Assembly (NCBI GenBank): GCA_037127315.1
Contig: JBBBDQ010000350.1
Coordinates: forward strand, 3,448,501-3,512,500
DNA length: 64,000 nt
Direction of reading: 5' to 3'
Source of the DNA: Ascarosepion bandense
Lineage: Eukaryota; Mollusca; Cephalopoda; Sepiida; Sepiidae
Shown here: in pieces, positions 44,748 to 56,008 of the stretch
How positions within the stretch are numbered: position 1 is the first letter of the stretch
Layout: each line of letters starts with the position of its first letter
The notes under the pieces: model-generated
Told to the model about the DNA's origin: nothing
The model's database searches: none
Seen by the model: only the letters and a program-made list of their open reading frames with translations
Made by a program: the position numbers and the translations under genes

Positions 44748-46480
44748 CTTCTTGCTGGGAGAGAAGGAGAGACAAAAAATTCGCAGAAATAAAGACTCTT
44801 GGTCCTTTGTGGAATTTTGCAATGCTGAGACTTAAAGGAGAAACATATGATTTTCTTTTCGACTAAAGATAGATAATTTCTTATTACAACTGAAATGACA
44901 AAAAAAAAAAAACGAAAAGAACGATAATTAAAATTTGACCTTTGGGCTCGAGCAGTGGTGAGAGGCACTTACACAGAAGAAAAAGAGACTGGGTTGATCA
45001 GATGACCAATGAAAAAGCGTCCCAGTAGATTTGGGAGGAAGTCGAAGGAACGTTCCACGCCCCTCGAAACACAGTGAGAAACACTCACACAAGAAAGAGG
45101 GAAAGGAGGTTGATCAGGTAAACAAAAAGAGAATCCCTTGTTGCTCATTTGAAAAGTGCATCTAAAAATGCATCACAACATCCCCGAGAATCAATATAAG
45201 CAGTAGAGAAAAGTTGAACCGGTACGGAGCGAGTTAGTACGAGAGAAGTGTTGTCACGTGATTGTCTGCCTTAAAACTCTGATTTTAGCCTGGTGCCAGA
45301 CCGACCAACTTAGATAGTGTTACGTCCTGTAGAAGACGTGGGTTGAAATTATAGCTGTCTGCATGCAAGGGTGATAAGTTCTAACCAAAATACTGTACTG
45401 AACAAAACGTATGTATATAAACTCTTTGTTGATTTGTCAAAGATTTCCTTGTTTATTGTGGCTCCCAGCTCTGTCTGAAACATCGATGCAGCGGATTTTC
45501 GGTAACCATCAGCTCAGACCGGCTTTTCGATCAATCAAGCACAACGTGGGCAGAACCTAGTTTGAAATGAAGTGATTGACTGTCAATCAGCTGCGAGATT
45601 TGGGGCGTCGACGCGAAGTACTGGTGGGGTTCGTATTCGAGGGGTGAGGTCATGAGACCGTTGGACCGTCTTTGCTGTGTACTCAATGCGTTTCTAGTAC
45701 CTGGCCGTGTAGAACCGGGAATGAACTACCTTTCATCTGAGCATCTTTGAGACAACATCGAAGAAGCTCAACTCGCGACACATCCGACAAATCATTAACT
45801 AATTAATCATTCTATCAATTAAACAAAAGCTATAAGTGTACATCATTGTGTAATGAAATCTATTTGCGTTGAATTCTATATCTCTACGCTTAAAGATTAA
45901 ATATACACGTTGCACTTCTACGAAGGCCGCCACATCAAAAACTCGATGAAGACCTTGACATTTGTCTCAGAATATCTACCATCGGCTACCATGGACGAAC
46001 TAAACACGGGTCAACATCTGCAAAATCTTTTAGGGTCAGTGTAAGTTTTGTGGGCATGCGCTTGTTGACTGAAATGTGTATTTTCTGTCTATTATACAGG
46101 GAGATACTAACGATAAGGAAATTGCCAAAAATATTGATATTTAAGTCAGGAAGAACATTCCTCTTCATACTTCGACGTAGCACAATCTTCTTATTGCCTA
46201 TTTCTATTCATTTAGTCTGAACTAGATTAAGTTAAGCTTACTAAATAACAGTATAAATTGGGTTCAGGGTGACTTGTATTTTATCTTCCCTCAAGTAACT
46301 GTTCCAGTTTTTGGTCTTGTTAAAAAAAATCTTGTTTTTATAATTACACTAAACTTTTTCCTTTTAGCATTTAATTTTTTTTCTTTTTGTTTTAATCGTT
46401 GTGACCCAATTTTTCTCATGAACTATTTCTGGATTCTCTTGTCTAACACCCTCCCTCTTGTCTAACACCCTCCCTCTTAT
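44748..46480. other. Intergenic region with a GC-richer block
   Basis: 45190-45770 is less AT-rich than its surroundings, has TATATAA at 45414-45420 and several CG dinucleotides. It could be a solo LTR or a promoter for the downstream gene, 2 kb away; neither is shown by the sequence. Confidence 0.35.
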
Positions 46481-47000
46481 TTTTTCTAACACTTTTTGCA
46501 TCACTCTTTCTTTTCTCTAACTCCCCTTCTCTTTTATCTCTTTCCTCTTCGTTTCCTTTCTCACCCTTTTCTCCTTTATTTTAATTTCCTTTGCTTACTT
46601 CACATTTACCTCTTCTTTTCTTTAATTTTTTCCACTTGTTCTCCGCCTGTTTCTTTACCACCTCTTCTATTTTAATCATATTTTTTAAATCTCCATTCAT
46701 TTCCCTCCTTTTCTTTCTTTCTTTTCAATTTTACTACTTATATACTTTTATACCACTTTTCATATTTCTTTCCTTTCACTTTTTACTACCCCTTCTTCTG
46801 ATATATTATACATCACCCTTTTTCTCTTTCGTTTTTATTCCTTTACTTTCTCTTTCTCTCTTCCAATTTTCTTTTTTTTATTAACTCTCTTCTCTTTAAC
46901 TGCTTCTTTAATCCTCTTGGTTTTCCGTTTATCCTTTTTTACACCCTCACTGCTGCTTAAAATATCTAAGTCTCATTCTCTTCTTTTCTTCTTTCTTTTT
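46481..47000. repeat. Pyrimidine-rich low complexity
   Basis: CTTT/TTCT-rich DNA on +, giving a 97-codon phenylalanine/leucine frame that is an artefact. Contains a direct duplication CCCTCCCTCTTGTCTAACAC at 46448-46483. Confidence 0.85.
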
Positions 47001-47458
47001 TAATCTCAACTCTTTCTTGTAAATATCCTGAAGCTTCTTTCATTCTCTCCACCAACTCACCACAACAGTCCGTCAGATTTGGGACCATGTGATCAACTAC
47101 TCGAAAAAACTTAAAACGTACATCTATTAGCAGTGAACGTCGACTTTTACCCATTTATATTAACCTAATAATACACACACTCGAAACTGTCCTACGTTCT
47201 TTATGCGCAGATCTAACACATCTAACATTTTTTATTTCTTTCACTTTACAACGAACTTACGAATTTCTCATTAATTATCAATGAATTTCTCTGGTTGGCG
47301 GCGGATTTCATATGTGCATTTTTGTTGTATCTGCAAGTTTTAAGAAACACTGATCGACAGCCGAAAAAAAATTTATTAACGTAAAAAAAAAAAAAAAAAA
47401 AAAAATATATATATTTTTATTTTTAAATCAAGGGAAATAAGTTTTGTGAACGCAAAAC

Positions 47459-47541
47459 ATGAGAATTGAAGGTTTCCTTGCCGGCATCTTCCTGATAATC
47501 GTTCTTGGATTTCTTTGTCACCAGTGGGTCGCAAGGAGAAA
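47459..47541 (+). CDS. FAXC: FAXC-like gene, coding exon 1 (membrane anchor)
   Basis: First coding exon of a failed axon connections-like (FAXC) gene; symbol by homology. It encodes residues 1-27 plus two bases of codon 28: M-R-I-E-G, a hydrophobic segment (residues 6-20, FLAGIFLIIVLGFLC) and a basic HQWVARR end, i.e. an N-terminal membrane anchor or signal-anchor. The ATG has A at -3 and an in-frame TGA 12 nt upstream, which supports the start. The donor is AA|GTGAGT. Joined to exon 2 (starting G|AAG) the frame is kept and gives RRKKR. Vertebrate FAXC also has a membrane segment shortly before its ILHQF motif, in agreement. Upstream non-coding exons and the promoter are not identifiable. Confidence 0.8.
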
Positions 47542-49071
47542 GTGAGTACCAAATACTCACACATATGCGGGTATTCACGCACACACGAGCACTTACACTG
47601 AGTAGCACAGATACACACACACACGAGAGTGAGTCAATAAATCAGTAGCCTGACATATTTGTTAACTGCATCGTTATTTGTAATTTTCACTCCCTATAAT
47701 ATATGATTTATCTTATCGATATAGAAGTTCTGACTTAAAATGAATTGACAAGTATTCTTTTACTTCCTGTGCAAAAGAAAAGCCTTTCTCATCATTAAGC
47801 TACGGACTTATTGACTTACCTATATGCATGGACAGCTACACATTTCCATAAATTATTTCAAATAAAAACACAATTACTTGTACTTTAGGCTTATTTACTT
47901 TTAATACCTTCACATACATATTTTCAAACAAAGAGTCTTTAAAATTTGACGCTCCGAATATCTATCTGAAGAAGAGCACTCTATATTCGCGGGGGTCAGG
48001 GACCAGAACCGACCGCAAATAGAAGCTTCGAATACTTGTACCCCTCTAAAAGTGCTTATAAGTACCTATTTGTATTAATGAAAAAAAACCCACATGCTTT
48101 AAATTTTCATTCTAAACTTTTTAGAAACATTTCATACCCTTTTTAAAACGTTTTTGAAAAATAGTACATTATTGGTGATCAAAAACAGTGTAAATTTTCT
48201 TTCATACGTAAAATAAACGTTTTTAATTACAAATAAATCGATACAACCATTGAAAATACTGTATAAAATATGCGTAACAAGGCATAAAATACTGCATGAA
48301 ACTTAAAACATTTTCTAAAAAACAGAATTGTGATGGCGCCATTAGATTTAGCATAAGTTTTCTTCTATGCATAAAATAACCGTTTTTTTACACATACATG
48401 ATAGGTACAACTATTGAAAATATTAAAATATGTACGTGAACAGTAGTAACAGATAAAAGCAAAAATACTTAATGATAAAGAAATTAGGTAAAATGTAAAG
48501 CATATGGGTACTCGAGTATTAGAGCGAACACACGCACGCACGCAACTGTTGTGGCACTCTTAAAACGCCAGCCATAGATATTTTCTAGAAAAAATTCCGC
48601 GAATGTGTGAATTCGCGAATGCTGAAACACGAATAAGAGGGGGTTTATTGTACATTGAAAATACTTTTAAATACTCCATCCTAGCAATTATTTCATATAC
48701 AATGTTAAAAGACAAGCATAAAAAATCTACAAAACCAGAATAGAAAAAGAAATTAAAACATAACAACAATCCAAAAAGGAGCTATTGTATACAAACTCCA
48801 TAATTAATGAAGAAATGTAGATAATCTCAATAACTTCAAAATCAGATAAAATATTACATCAATATAAAAGAGTGTATTAGTTTTACACTAGTTTATTAAT
48901 TAGAACGTAAACAATGTCTGCAGACAAAAATTAGATTGAAACAGCCATGGCTTAGGAGTGATCTACAATTAAGATATGACCGACATTTCAATAAATCCTC
49001 TTTTCTTATTAAATTTTTTCCGATGTCGCCGGAATATTGGCGAAATATATTTAAAAATATTTTTTAAAATT

Positions 49072-49134
<63 letters not shown>

Positions 49135-49359
49135 GTATAATACTTGGTATATAAGTCAGGTAAATTCCGATAGAGACGGACTCCAAAGAAGTCAATGTTA
49201 TTGCTAAATTTATTTATTTAATTTAACAGAATAATATTATTAACTATTAATTAATTATTAACTGCTGTATCTTTTATGTCTGACGAGCAGCCTTCTTTTC
49301 CGACTGCGAAATACATATTACCCATGAAATTGTAGAATATCTAAATTTTTTTCTAATAT

Positions 49360-49552
49360 GATGCATGATACGCTAAAAGTCTGCCTCCTTCTCCCGAGCG
49401 CCCATAGCTCAGGGGTAGAATCGCCAACTGATGCCAATTCGGTCGGGTTTCAATCCTCGGTTAAAAGGAATCGGAGTCTAACCGTACTGATGAGCTGTGA
49501 TACAGCGAAACAGATTTGTCTGCGGATGACTATAAATATATATATATATTTG
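49360..49552 (+). mobile_element. Hammerhead SINE (SINE-B) copy F, in intron 1
   Basis: Best-preserved tRNA-like head: A box TAGCTCAGGGGTAG at 49405-49418, B box GGGTTTCAATCC at 49445-49456, both in the positions expected for a Pol III type 2 promoter. The intact ribozyme module (49475-49531) follows, then a short AT tail. Same strand as the host gene. Confidence 0.9.
49475..49531 (+). ncRNA. Intact type I hammerhead ribozyme (copy F)
   Basis: All hammerhead parts are present in order. Outer stem I strand AGTC (49475-49478), a 3-nt internal loop, inner stem I CCGTA (49482-49486), core CTGATGA (49487-49493), stem II GCTGT/ACAGC with a GAT loop (49494-49506) and GAAA (49507-49510). Stem III is ACAG/TTGT with an AT loop, including one G-U pair (49510-49519); the cleavage base C is at 49520 after GT. 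Then come TGCGG (49521-49525, pairs with CCGTA through one G-U) and GACT (49528-49531, pairs with AGTC). Predicted to cut between 49520 and 49521. Stem I is the open helix, hence type I. The short stem III resembles the small hammerheads known from retroelements, some of which work best as dimers. Confidence 0.85.
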
Positions 49553-49850
49553 TAGTATTATAGTTAATACTACTATTTTACATAAATACTACTATTTTAT
49601 ATATATATATTATATATAAGTAGTATTATAAAAATATTTTTATAGTTATGTATGCTTTCTTAGGAAAAGAGTAATTCTTTCAAGAACAAATATCTTTGAA
49701 AACTTCCGGGTCATAGATTTATATTCGGATAAAATTCTATTGCGACACTCTCAATAATTTTCTGTATAACTTACTTTCTCTGTTAATAAGTTTGACATTC
49801 TTTAGATCAAAGTTGTGGTTGAATTTATTTTTATGCATGATTTGTTGCAG

Positions 49851-49977
49851 GAAGCGTAACTACCCGAAGAATGTTGTTATACTTCACCAATTCCCCAGGA
49901 CACCTGTGGCTCCTAATTTATCACCATTCGCCATCAAATTAGAAACCTACCTCAGGATGGCAAAAATTCCATATAAA
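49851..49977 (+). CDS. FAXC: FAXC-like gene, coding exon 2 (start of GST_N-like domain)
   Basis: Completes codon 28 and encodes residues 29-70. The segment NVVILHQFPR, then LSPFAIKLETYLRMAKIPYK, is the first beta-alpha unit of the thioredoxin-like GST_N fold of the FAXC/metaxin/CDR family. The ILHQF and SPF-x-x-K-x-E-x-x-LRMA-x-(I/L)PY motifs are nearly invariant there. The SPF replaces the catalytic Cys/Ser positions of true glutathione transferases, so classical transferase activity is not implied. Acceptor TTGCAG|G, donor AAA|GTAAGT, phase 2 in and phase 0 out. Confidence 0.92.
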
Positions 49978-50104
49978 GTAAGTGGAAACATTCGCTTGAC
50001 TTTTCTTCATATGAAAAAAAGTTACCATTTTAATTTCAATATATTTTTCTTTTCTGTGTTGTCGACTATTTTAAATTTACTATTAGAACTCCAGTCGACC
50101 GTGT

Positions 50105-50425
50105 TTTGATTTGAATATAGAACAGTATTTCGATTTGAATAATAACCTGTATTTTGAGTTGACTACTGACCAATATTTCATTTGCTTATTTACCGGTATT
50201 TCGATTTGACCAGTATTTTGATGACGTATCTCTATTGACCAATATTTCAATTTGACTATTGAACGGTATTTCGATTTGATTATTGATCAATTGACTATGA
50301 AAAGATATTTCGATTCGACTATTAAAGGGTATTTTGATTTTGACTATTGACCAGTTTTTCGATTTGACTGTTAATAAGTATTTTGATTTGACTATTGACG
50401 GGTGTTTCGATTTGGCAATTGTGGC
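50105..50425. repeat. 24-bp minisatellite, first array
   Basis: Diverged copies of GACTATTGACC(A/G)GTATTTCGATTT. The same unit resumes at 52415, 2 kb downstream and in the same orientation. Confidence 0.85.
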
Positions 50426-50905
50426 GAATGTAAGCCAACAATAGACACCCACCCCCTTCCCCCACCATGCATAAAGTATAAACGCATAGGCAAACGTTAG
50501 GATAAGAACAGCAGGAGCAGCAGATGAAAGAAACAACGCGATTGGCCAAGGACAACCAATCAGTGAGCAAGAAATTCGGGCGCCAAAAGATGAGGCACAC
50601 GAGGTGATTTTTTGAAAAGTCAGTAGCTGGCCAGATCTTGACGGAGGAAGTCATGCTAACTGCGACTCAAAGAAACGAGCTGAGACCACACATTCCCTGA
50701 GGCAGAAAAACGAACCGTATTGTTCCCGATGCCGAGAGTGTGAAAGATATTGTCCAGCGCAGAACAGGACATAGCACACAAGCCGGAAATCCCGAAGGAA
50801 GAAAAAAAGAAATTCGACGTCAGACCAGAAGAAACAAGATATGACGCAAGATTGAAAATATAAACCCTGGTCGTCAGAGAAGAAAGATAACAAAATGAAG
50901 CTTTT
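50426..50905. other. Unassigned block between minisatellite halves
   Basis: Less AT-rich than surroundings, with overlapping open frames on - (110-131 codons) that run into the (TA)n tract and show no similarity I recognise. Contains GCCAATCAGTGAGC-type CCAAT motif on - near 50555. A decayed LTR is possible. Confidence 0.35.
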
Positions 50906-50907
50906 CG

Positions 50908-50910
<3 letters not shown>

Positions 50911-50972
<62 letters not shown>
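50911..50972. repeat. (TA)n array
   Basis: 62 bp of pure alternating TA. Confidence 0.97.
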
Positions 50973-50974
<2 letters not shown>

Positions 50975-51129
50975 TATCGAGGCAGAAAGTAATTTTCTAA
51001 ACATATGCTGTTAAATATAAGAGACAATGAATGTCTATTATGTTTAATCATGAGCCGTTCTAAACGTCGTATTTTTGCTTTAATTTCAGTTGAAATAAAA
51101 ACAAAAATTCTCCAACATTTGGATCATTA

Positions 51130-51765
51130 TTTATTGATTTCCTTCTAAGCTTTCGGCTCACATGAGCCATCTTCAGAGAGGTCGTTCAGAATGAAATGTT
51201 ATAAAATCCACCATCACTAATGTTTTTATTTTGTGTTGACATAAAACTCCGCTTGTCAACGGCAATAGTTACCAAAAATAATAAACGCAGTTCTTAAGTT
51301 TGCGATGCGGTTTTATGACGTCACACCGCGGGATAGCGCGAAATGACAACAAAACCATATAGTCAAATGCAATGTAATATGTTATTTCCTGTTTTAAAGT
51401 TGATTTTATTGAGTGTTGGTTGTTTCGATTTGATGTACATGGCCTCTAATATCTACAGGTTCCTCTTACTGTGTGTATGAGTAAGAATCATCGTATTGTT
51501 GACCAAAATCTGTCTGATATTACCTACATGTTTATGTTTTTCAGAGAAATGTTGTTTAATAGTACTCTGATCAGAAAGATGACATGTAAGTCTACGGGAG
51601 AGCGTGGTTGTAGTAAAACCAATATATGTACTAGGTTTTTGATTAGTATCAGAGATGCAATCTCTGAATGGCCATGTAAATTGGTACACTACATTGGTTT
51701 TTGTAGAGAATTTAGTTTAGTGCTTGTTGGGTTATTATAAACTATGAGGTTGTTTTAAACTTTTT
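51130..51765 (-). pseudogene. Penelope-like element, GIY-YIG endonuclease fragment and 3' end
   Basis: On - a frame at 51689-51453 reads MYQFTWPFRDCISDTNQKPS then TYIGFTTTTLSRRLTCHLSD and QSTIKQHFSEKHKH. The (T/A)YIG-x-T-x-x-x-LS-x-R-x-x-x-H block is the GIY-YIG nuclease core of Penelope-like retroelements. No reverse transcriptase part is present. Downstream on - comes CTGAAGATGGCTCATGTGAG then CCGAAAGCTT (51160-51190), the terminal motif also seen at 35060 and in the 21-25 kb repeats. Antisense to the host gene. Confidence 0.8.
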
Positions 51766-51778
51766 ATAATATATAATG

Positions 51779-51783
<5 letters not shown>

Positions 51784-51842
<59 letters not shown>
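51784..51842. repeat. (TA)n array
   Basis: About 58 bp of alternating TA directly beside the Penelope-like fragment. Confidence 0.97.
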
Positions 51843-52414
51843 AGAGAACTATCAGATAAGTTATTGCACGCCTTCCCTATTTTAGCCTTAGCTTACAGCC
51901 AATACACACATATTATGTTCGTGCAGACACCATTACACATGTACAAATAGATTATATTAATACGATCCCTATTGTCTATGTTGGATTTTTTTTTTTTTTT
52001 TTTTTTTGTTTGCTTCACCGCCGCTCATCATCTCCTGATTTTGGATAAGAACAATGTCTTACATATTCTCCACCAATTATTGTCATACGTGCCTTTGTAT
52101 TTATTAAATTGTTATATATTAACATTCAGTGTTTTGTTCATTCTTGGTCCGCGGTCAGTCGAATGTGTCACTTAGGGAATCCGGGAAATATTAGGTTCAA
52201 TTAACTCTAATTGAACCAGCTTTTCTTTTTATAAATTTTTATCTATTCTGCCAGTAACCCTTCAATACAAGGGAGGCAACCCTGACCATCCTCATAGAAG
52301 TTTTAACGGCACGTTAATACCAAAAAAGGAATCTATCGTAGCAGAATATATGGTGTTAACTAGACGCTGTTTACCCATGCGGGGCAACGCTCTGGGGAGG
52401 ATCTATGATACTAT
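51843..52414. other. Unassigned intronic DNA
   Basis: T-run at 51987-52010; no gene or known repeat. Confidence 0.45.
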
Positions 52415-52805
52415 TGACTGGTATTTTGATTGGACTATTGACCAACTAGTATTTCGTTTTCACTATTGACCAATATTTCGAGTTGACTATTGACCGGTAT
52501 TTCAATTTTACTGTTCACCGATATTTCGATTTGATTATTGACCATTATTTCGATTTGACTATTGACCAGTATTTTGATTTGACTGTTGACCGGTTTTTCT
52601 ATTTGACTATTTAAGGGTATTTTGATTTGACTAATGACCGGTGTTTCGATTTGACTATTGACCGGTATTTCGATTTCGCTGTTCACCAATATTTCGATTT
52701 GATTATTGACCAATATTTCGATTTGACTGTTGACCTGTATTTCTATTTGACTATTTAAGGGTATTTTGATTTGACTATTAACAGGTGTTTCGATTTGACT
52801 AGTAT
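52415..52805. repeat. 24-bp minisatellite, second array
   Basis: About 16 copies of TTTGACTATTGACCGGTATTTCGA. The 92-codon frame on - is an 8-residue repeat (NSQIEI(P/L)V) produced by the 24-bp period, not a gene. Confidence 0.92.
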
Positions 52806-53252
52806 TTGGGGTTTCAATATTTATCTCTGTTTCAATCTATAGTCAATCCATACTTGGTGCCCTATTCTTATGTACTTATGATCTTTTATCAGGCTAAACT
52901 AAGGTTAATAAATAGTCAGCGGTATCATCGAATTTTAATGGTGAATAAACTAGTTTCACAAACTATTACTACAACAGTGATTTCTATCCTCATCAACAGC
53001 TCTTACACTTGTAGCCTAGTGTCATAGTTAGACTCGTGAAATACATTAGAAACTATGCTATGGAGCAGTCATTTAATTTAGCAGATACTTATTATTGCAG
53101 CGGGGTTTCAATTCTCATGAAGAGCGCAAAAAGAGATATATACCAATATTTTTTTTATTTTTTGGGGGGAAATTATTAAAAGTTTTAAGAACAATAAAAA
53201 ATATACATTTTTTTTTTGTTATCCAATGACTATTTGCTGCTTTTTATTGCAG

Positions 53253-53449
53253 AATGTCTATACGTATGAATTTTCGCCTAAACACAAAACGCCGTGGATC
53301 ATTTTTAACGGGGAAGTATTCAGTGATACACATTTTATTATCCAATTTCTAAATCGCAAATTCGACATCGACATGAACCTGCATTTATCTCAAACAGAAA
53401 AGGCCGTCGCTCGAGCAATGCAGAAAATGACAGAAGAAAATCTTTTTTG
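53253..53449 (+). CDS. FAXC: FAXC-like gene, coding exon 3 (GST_N end, GST_C start)
   Basis: Encodes residues 71-135 plus two bases of Trp136. The sequence KTPWIIFNGEVFSD holds the cis-proline loop of the thioredoxin fold (Pro84) and the S-D/T turn (94-95). FIIQFLNRKFDIDMN is the last GST_N helix. LSQTEKAVARAMQKMTEENLFW begins the all-helical GST_C-like domain. The family motifs K-x-PWI-x-(Y/F)N, S-x-x-x-FII-x-FL and E-(K/R)-A-(I/V)-(A/S)RA-x-x-KM-x-E(E/H) are all present. Acceptor TTATTGCAG|AAT, donor TG|GTATAT, phase 0 in and phase 2 out. The donor is weaker than the other two. Confidence 0.92.
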
Positions 53450-53613
53450 GTATATTTTTCTTCTATAGAATTTATTTTTCATTTATTTTCTAATGGAAAT
53501 TTAAATTCATTTCAAATTCTACAGAAAAACAAAACAAAACTTATATTTTCTACTGTAAATTTTCTTTCATATCACTTTGGCTCTGACTTCTGATAAAAAA
53601 ATTTGATATGTAA

Positions 53614-53910
53614 CCCACCGACGGCATGTGGCTTCCCTTTGTCTGTTCTATAAAGACTTTCATGGCTTCTGCTCCAACGAACTTAAGTCACTGGTGTCTC
53701 TGCAACAGGTGTTTACTCGTGCATCCAAACTGGCAACTGGGTCTCACCTATTCACAGTTAGATCAACCAAATGCAGACGACAATTCTTCTCCTTCAGATT
53801 CTTTTCTCGCATTTCCCGCCTGTGGAACCTGCTTCTATTTCTTGTCTTCAATTTCTTTCTGCTCAATATTGTAAGTTTCTCAGCCCGAATATGTAATTGA
53901 TTCCAAATCA
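53614..53910 (+). mobile_element. LINE 3' coding remnant
   Basis: Frame VASLCLFYKDFHGFCSNELKSLVSLQQVFTRASKLATG (in two overlapping frames), then FFSRISRLWNLLL: the tail of the non-LTR polyprotein. The 3' UTR is missing. Confidence 0.82.
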
Positions 53911-54369
53911 GAATGACTGACATCGTGCACAGATATTACACTATGATTCTACTTACTATAAGGATACAGCTGGACAGGTAAAATGCAAACACTTCCACTG
54001 CTAGGAGGGTTGGGTCCCTGTGTCGGGCCAGGATTTTTTCGGCCTGAATCCATCTTGCATATTGTTATGGTGAAAAAGACCTATTCCTCAGATAATGTTA
54101 TATTAATAACATTAAGATAATGCTATATTAATAAGAGTTAAAAGAAAGTTAACTCGAGAAGTTCTTAGGAGTTCTAAAGATTTCTTTAGAGTTCTATTGA
54201 AGTTCAGTAGAACTATTAGTTCCAATTTGGACATCGTTGGACTAAGGCAGCTGATATTAGTCGGCAGTTAGCCGAATACTAAGGAATCAGCTTACAGTGG
54301 AATATTACCAGGTTCCTAACATTTTGGGTGCGTTAAGTCGATTAGCAGCCGACATAGCACGATTATAAC
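53911..54369. other. Unassigned intronic DNA
   Basis: Contains a run of TTCTAAAGA/GTTCTATTGAAGTTC short repeats (54160-54215). No gene. Confidence 0.45.
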
Positions 54370-55052
54370 TTTCAATGCGAAAACTACTCCACAACACATA
54401 TATACAGATCAACCATCCGTCTGTGCATGGAATACTGCTGTCATATGTGGTCAGGTGCCCCCGCTGTTCATCTCAGTGTTCTTGACAGGCTCCAAAAGAG
54501 AATCAGTAATGTGATAGGTACCGACTTGGAGGTTTGACTCCAGACATTTTCTCACCGATGGGATATGATTTCCCCTCTATGTATTCTATAGATATTTTCA
54601 TGTCTTCTGCTTCGACGAACTTAAGTCTCTGGTGCCCCTGCCACAGGAGTTTACTCATGCAACCAGGATGGCAACTGGGTCCCACCCATTCCAAATGCAG
54701 ACGACAATTTTACTCCTGCAGCTTCTTTTCTCGCACTTTCCGCTTGTGGAACTTGCTTCCATATTCTTGTTTTCCTGACGGCTACAACCTCCAGGAATTT
54801 AAATGCAATGTCAATACCCACTTCTTAACCACTTGACTCTAGTTCTTTCTCCACCACCCTGTATATTCTTCCCTTTCTCTCCACCTTTGCAACTGTCGTC
54901 ACACCTGTATTCCCATCCTTCTCTTGCACCTTTCTAACTGGTTCGTCTTTCTTTTTACTCTCCTCTAATCTAATCTTTTACTCTTATGTAGCCCCCTGCA
55001 CATCAGTGGCGTTACCGCCTTGCTTGGGGGTGAAACGATTAAATAAAAAATA
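54370..55052 (+). mobile_element. LINE 3' part, longest copy
   Basis: Begins in ..STTHIYRSTIRLCMEYCCHM (LR-x-x-xEYCxH(V/I)W motif after the RT domain), continues LDRLQKRISNVIGTDLE and the FYRYFHVFCFDELKSLVPLP-like segment, then SFFSRTFRLWNLLP and NLQEFKCNVNTHF. The 3' UTR ends CTTGCTTGGGGGTGAAACGATTA plus an (AAAAT)n tail. Frame is broken several times. Confidence 0.88.
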
Positions 55053-55544
55053 AAATAAAATAAAATGATACTTTCTTGGTCAACTCTATCTTTGCGAATT
55101 TGAATGACATACTTGTGACTTTAATCTTTTTAGTTTTTGAACTCGCGAGAGAAAATGTCGAGGACATCAATAATAACCCTTATTATATATCTGTAAAATG
55201 TTTATTCATATAATTTGAGGCTATTTTCTTTATTAGCTATCGTTAAAGTTAAATGTCAGTTTTTTATTCTACATGAAACAGACTCGGTGAATTATAATCT
55301 CTATTTACCGCGACTGAAAGCTTTCATAAGTGGTTGAAAAAATGCACAGGAACATTACAGGAATTACTCCAATTTTGGAAATTATATTATTTTTATTTAT
55401 CAATTATTCAAAATATTTTGTGAAATGACTGACTGAAAATAATCACTTTTTAAACTGAGCTTTTAAAAATGAAACATTTTTCTTGCATCTTTTAATTTTA
55501 ATTTGAAGCTAACAAATTAAACTTAATATTTCCAATAAGGCTTC
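55053..55544. other. Unassigned intronic DNA
   Basis: AT-rich, nothing recognised. Confidence 0.45.
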
Positions 55545-55955
55545 TGATCCGATGAGCTTAGATCACCGGTGCCGCCTAAGCACGAATTTACACGAGATAC
55601 TAGATTAGCAACTAGGTCCCACCTTTTTACAGTTAAACAAATAAGATGTAACCGTAAATTCTACTCCAACAGCTTCTTTTCTCGCGCTTCCCGCCTGTGG
55701 AACTCCCTTCCACATGTCTGATTTCCCGACAGCTACAATCTCCAGGTGTTTAAATGTTGGGTCAATAGACACCTCCTATCACACTAACTCCCAATTATTC
55801 TCAGAACACTCTCATCTACCCAACCCTCATTCTCGGTATCCTTACCCGCCTATCACACCACCCTCTGACATTTCCTATATTTAACCATCCTTTCTCCACT
55901 CTATGTAGCCCCCTGCGCAGTAGTGGTAGTGAAATGCCTTGCTCGGGGTGAAACG

Positions 55956-56002
<47 letters not shown>
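55545..56002 (+). mobile_element. LINE 3' part with (TA)n tail
   Basis: GCTTCTGATCCGATGAGCTT ... SFFSRASRLWNSLPHV-type coding end and 3' UTR CCCCCTGCGCAGTAGTGGTA ... TGCTCGGGGTGAAACGCTTA, then 45 bp of (TA)n. Nearly identical to 59057-59467. Confidence 0.88.

Positions 56003-56008
<6 letters not shown>

Larger units (their letters stand above)
47542..49850 (+). other. FAXC-like intron 1
   Basis: 2.3-kb GT-AG intron, AT-rich. It holds a (TA)n array at 49079-49130 and SINE-B copy F, with an intact hammerhead module in the sense orientation, ending about 300 bp before exon 2. The acceptor is TTTGTTGCAG|G. No other gene seen. Confidence 0.8.
49978..53252 (+). other. FAXC-like intron 2
   Basis: 3.3-kb intron (GTAAGT...TTATTGCAG). 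It contains two arrays of one 24-bp minisatellite, long (TA)n tracts, and a Penelope-like fragment on the opposite strand. No additional exon is needed: exons 2 and 3 join in frame. Confidence 0.8.

Noticed and set aside
45190..45770. GC-richer block as the FAXC promoter or CpG island
   Set aside because: It is 2 kb from the start codon, has LTR-like features and no sequence link to exon 1.
52435..52713. 92-codon repeat protein on -
   Set aside because: The 24-bp minisatellite period makes an 8-residue repeat in any stop-free frame; no flanking coding sequence.
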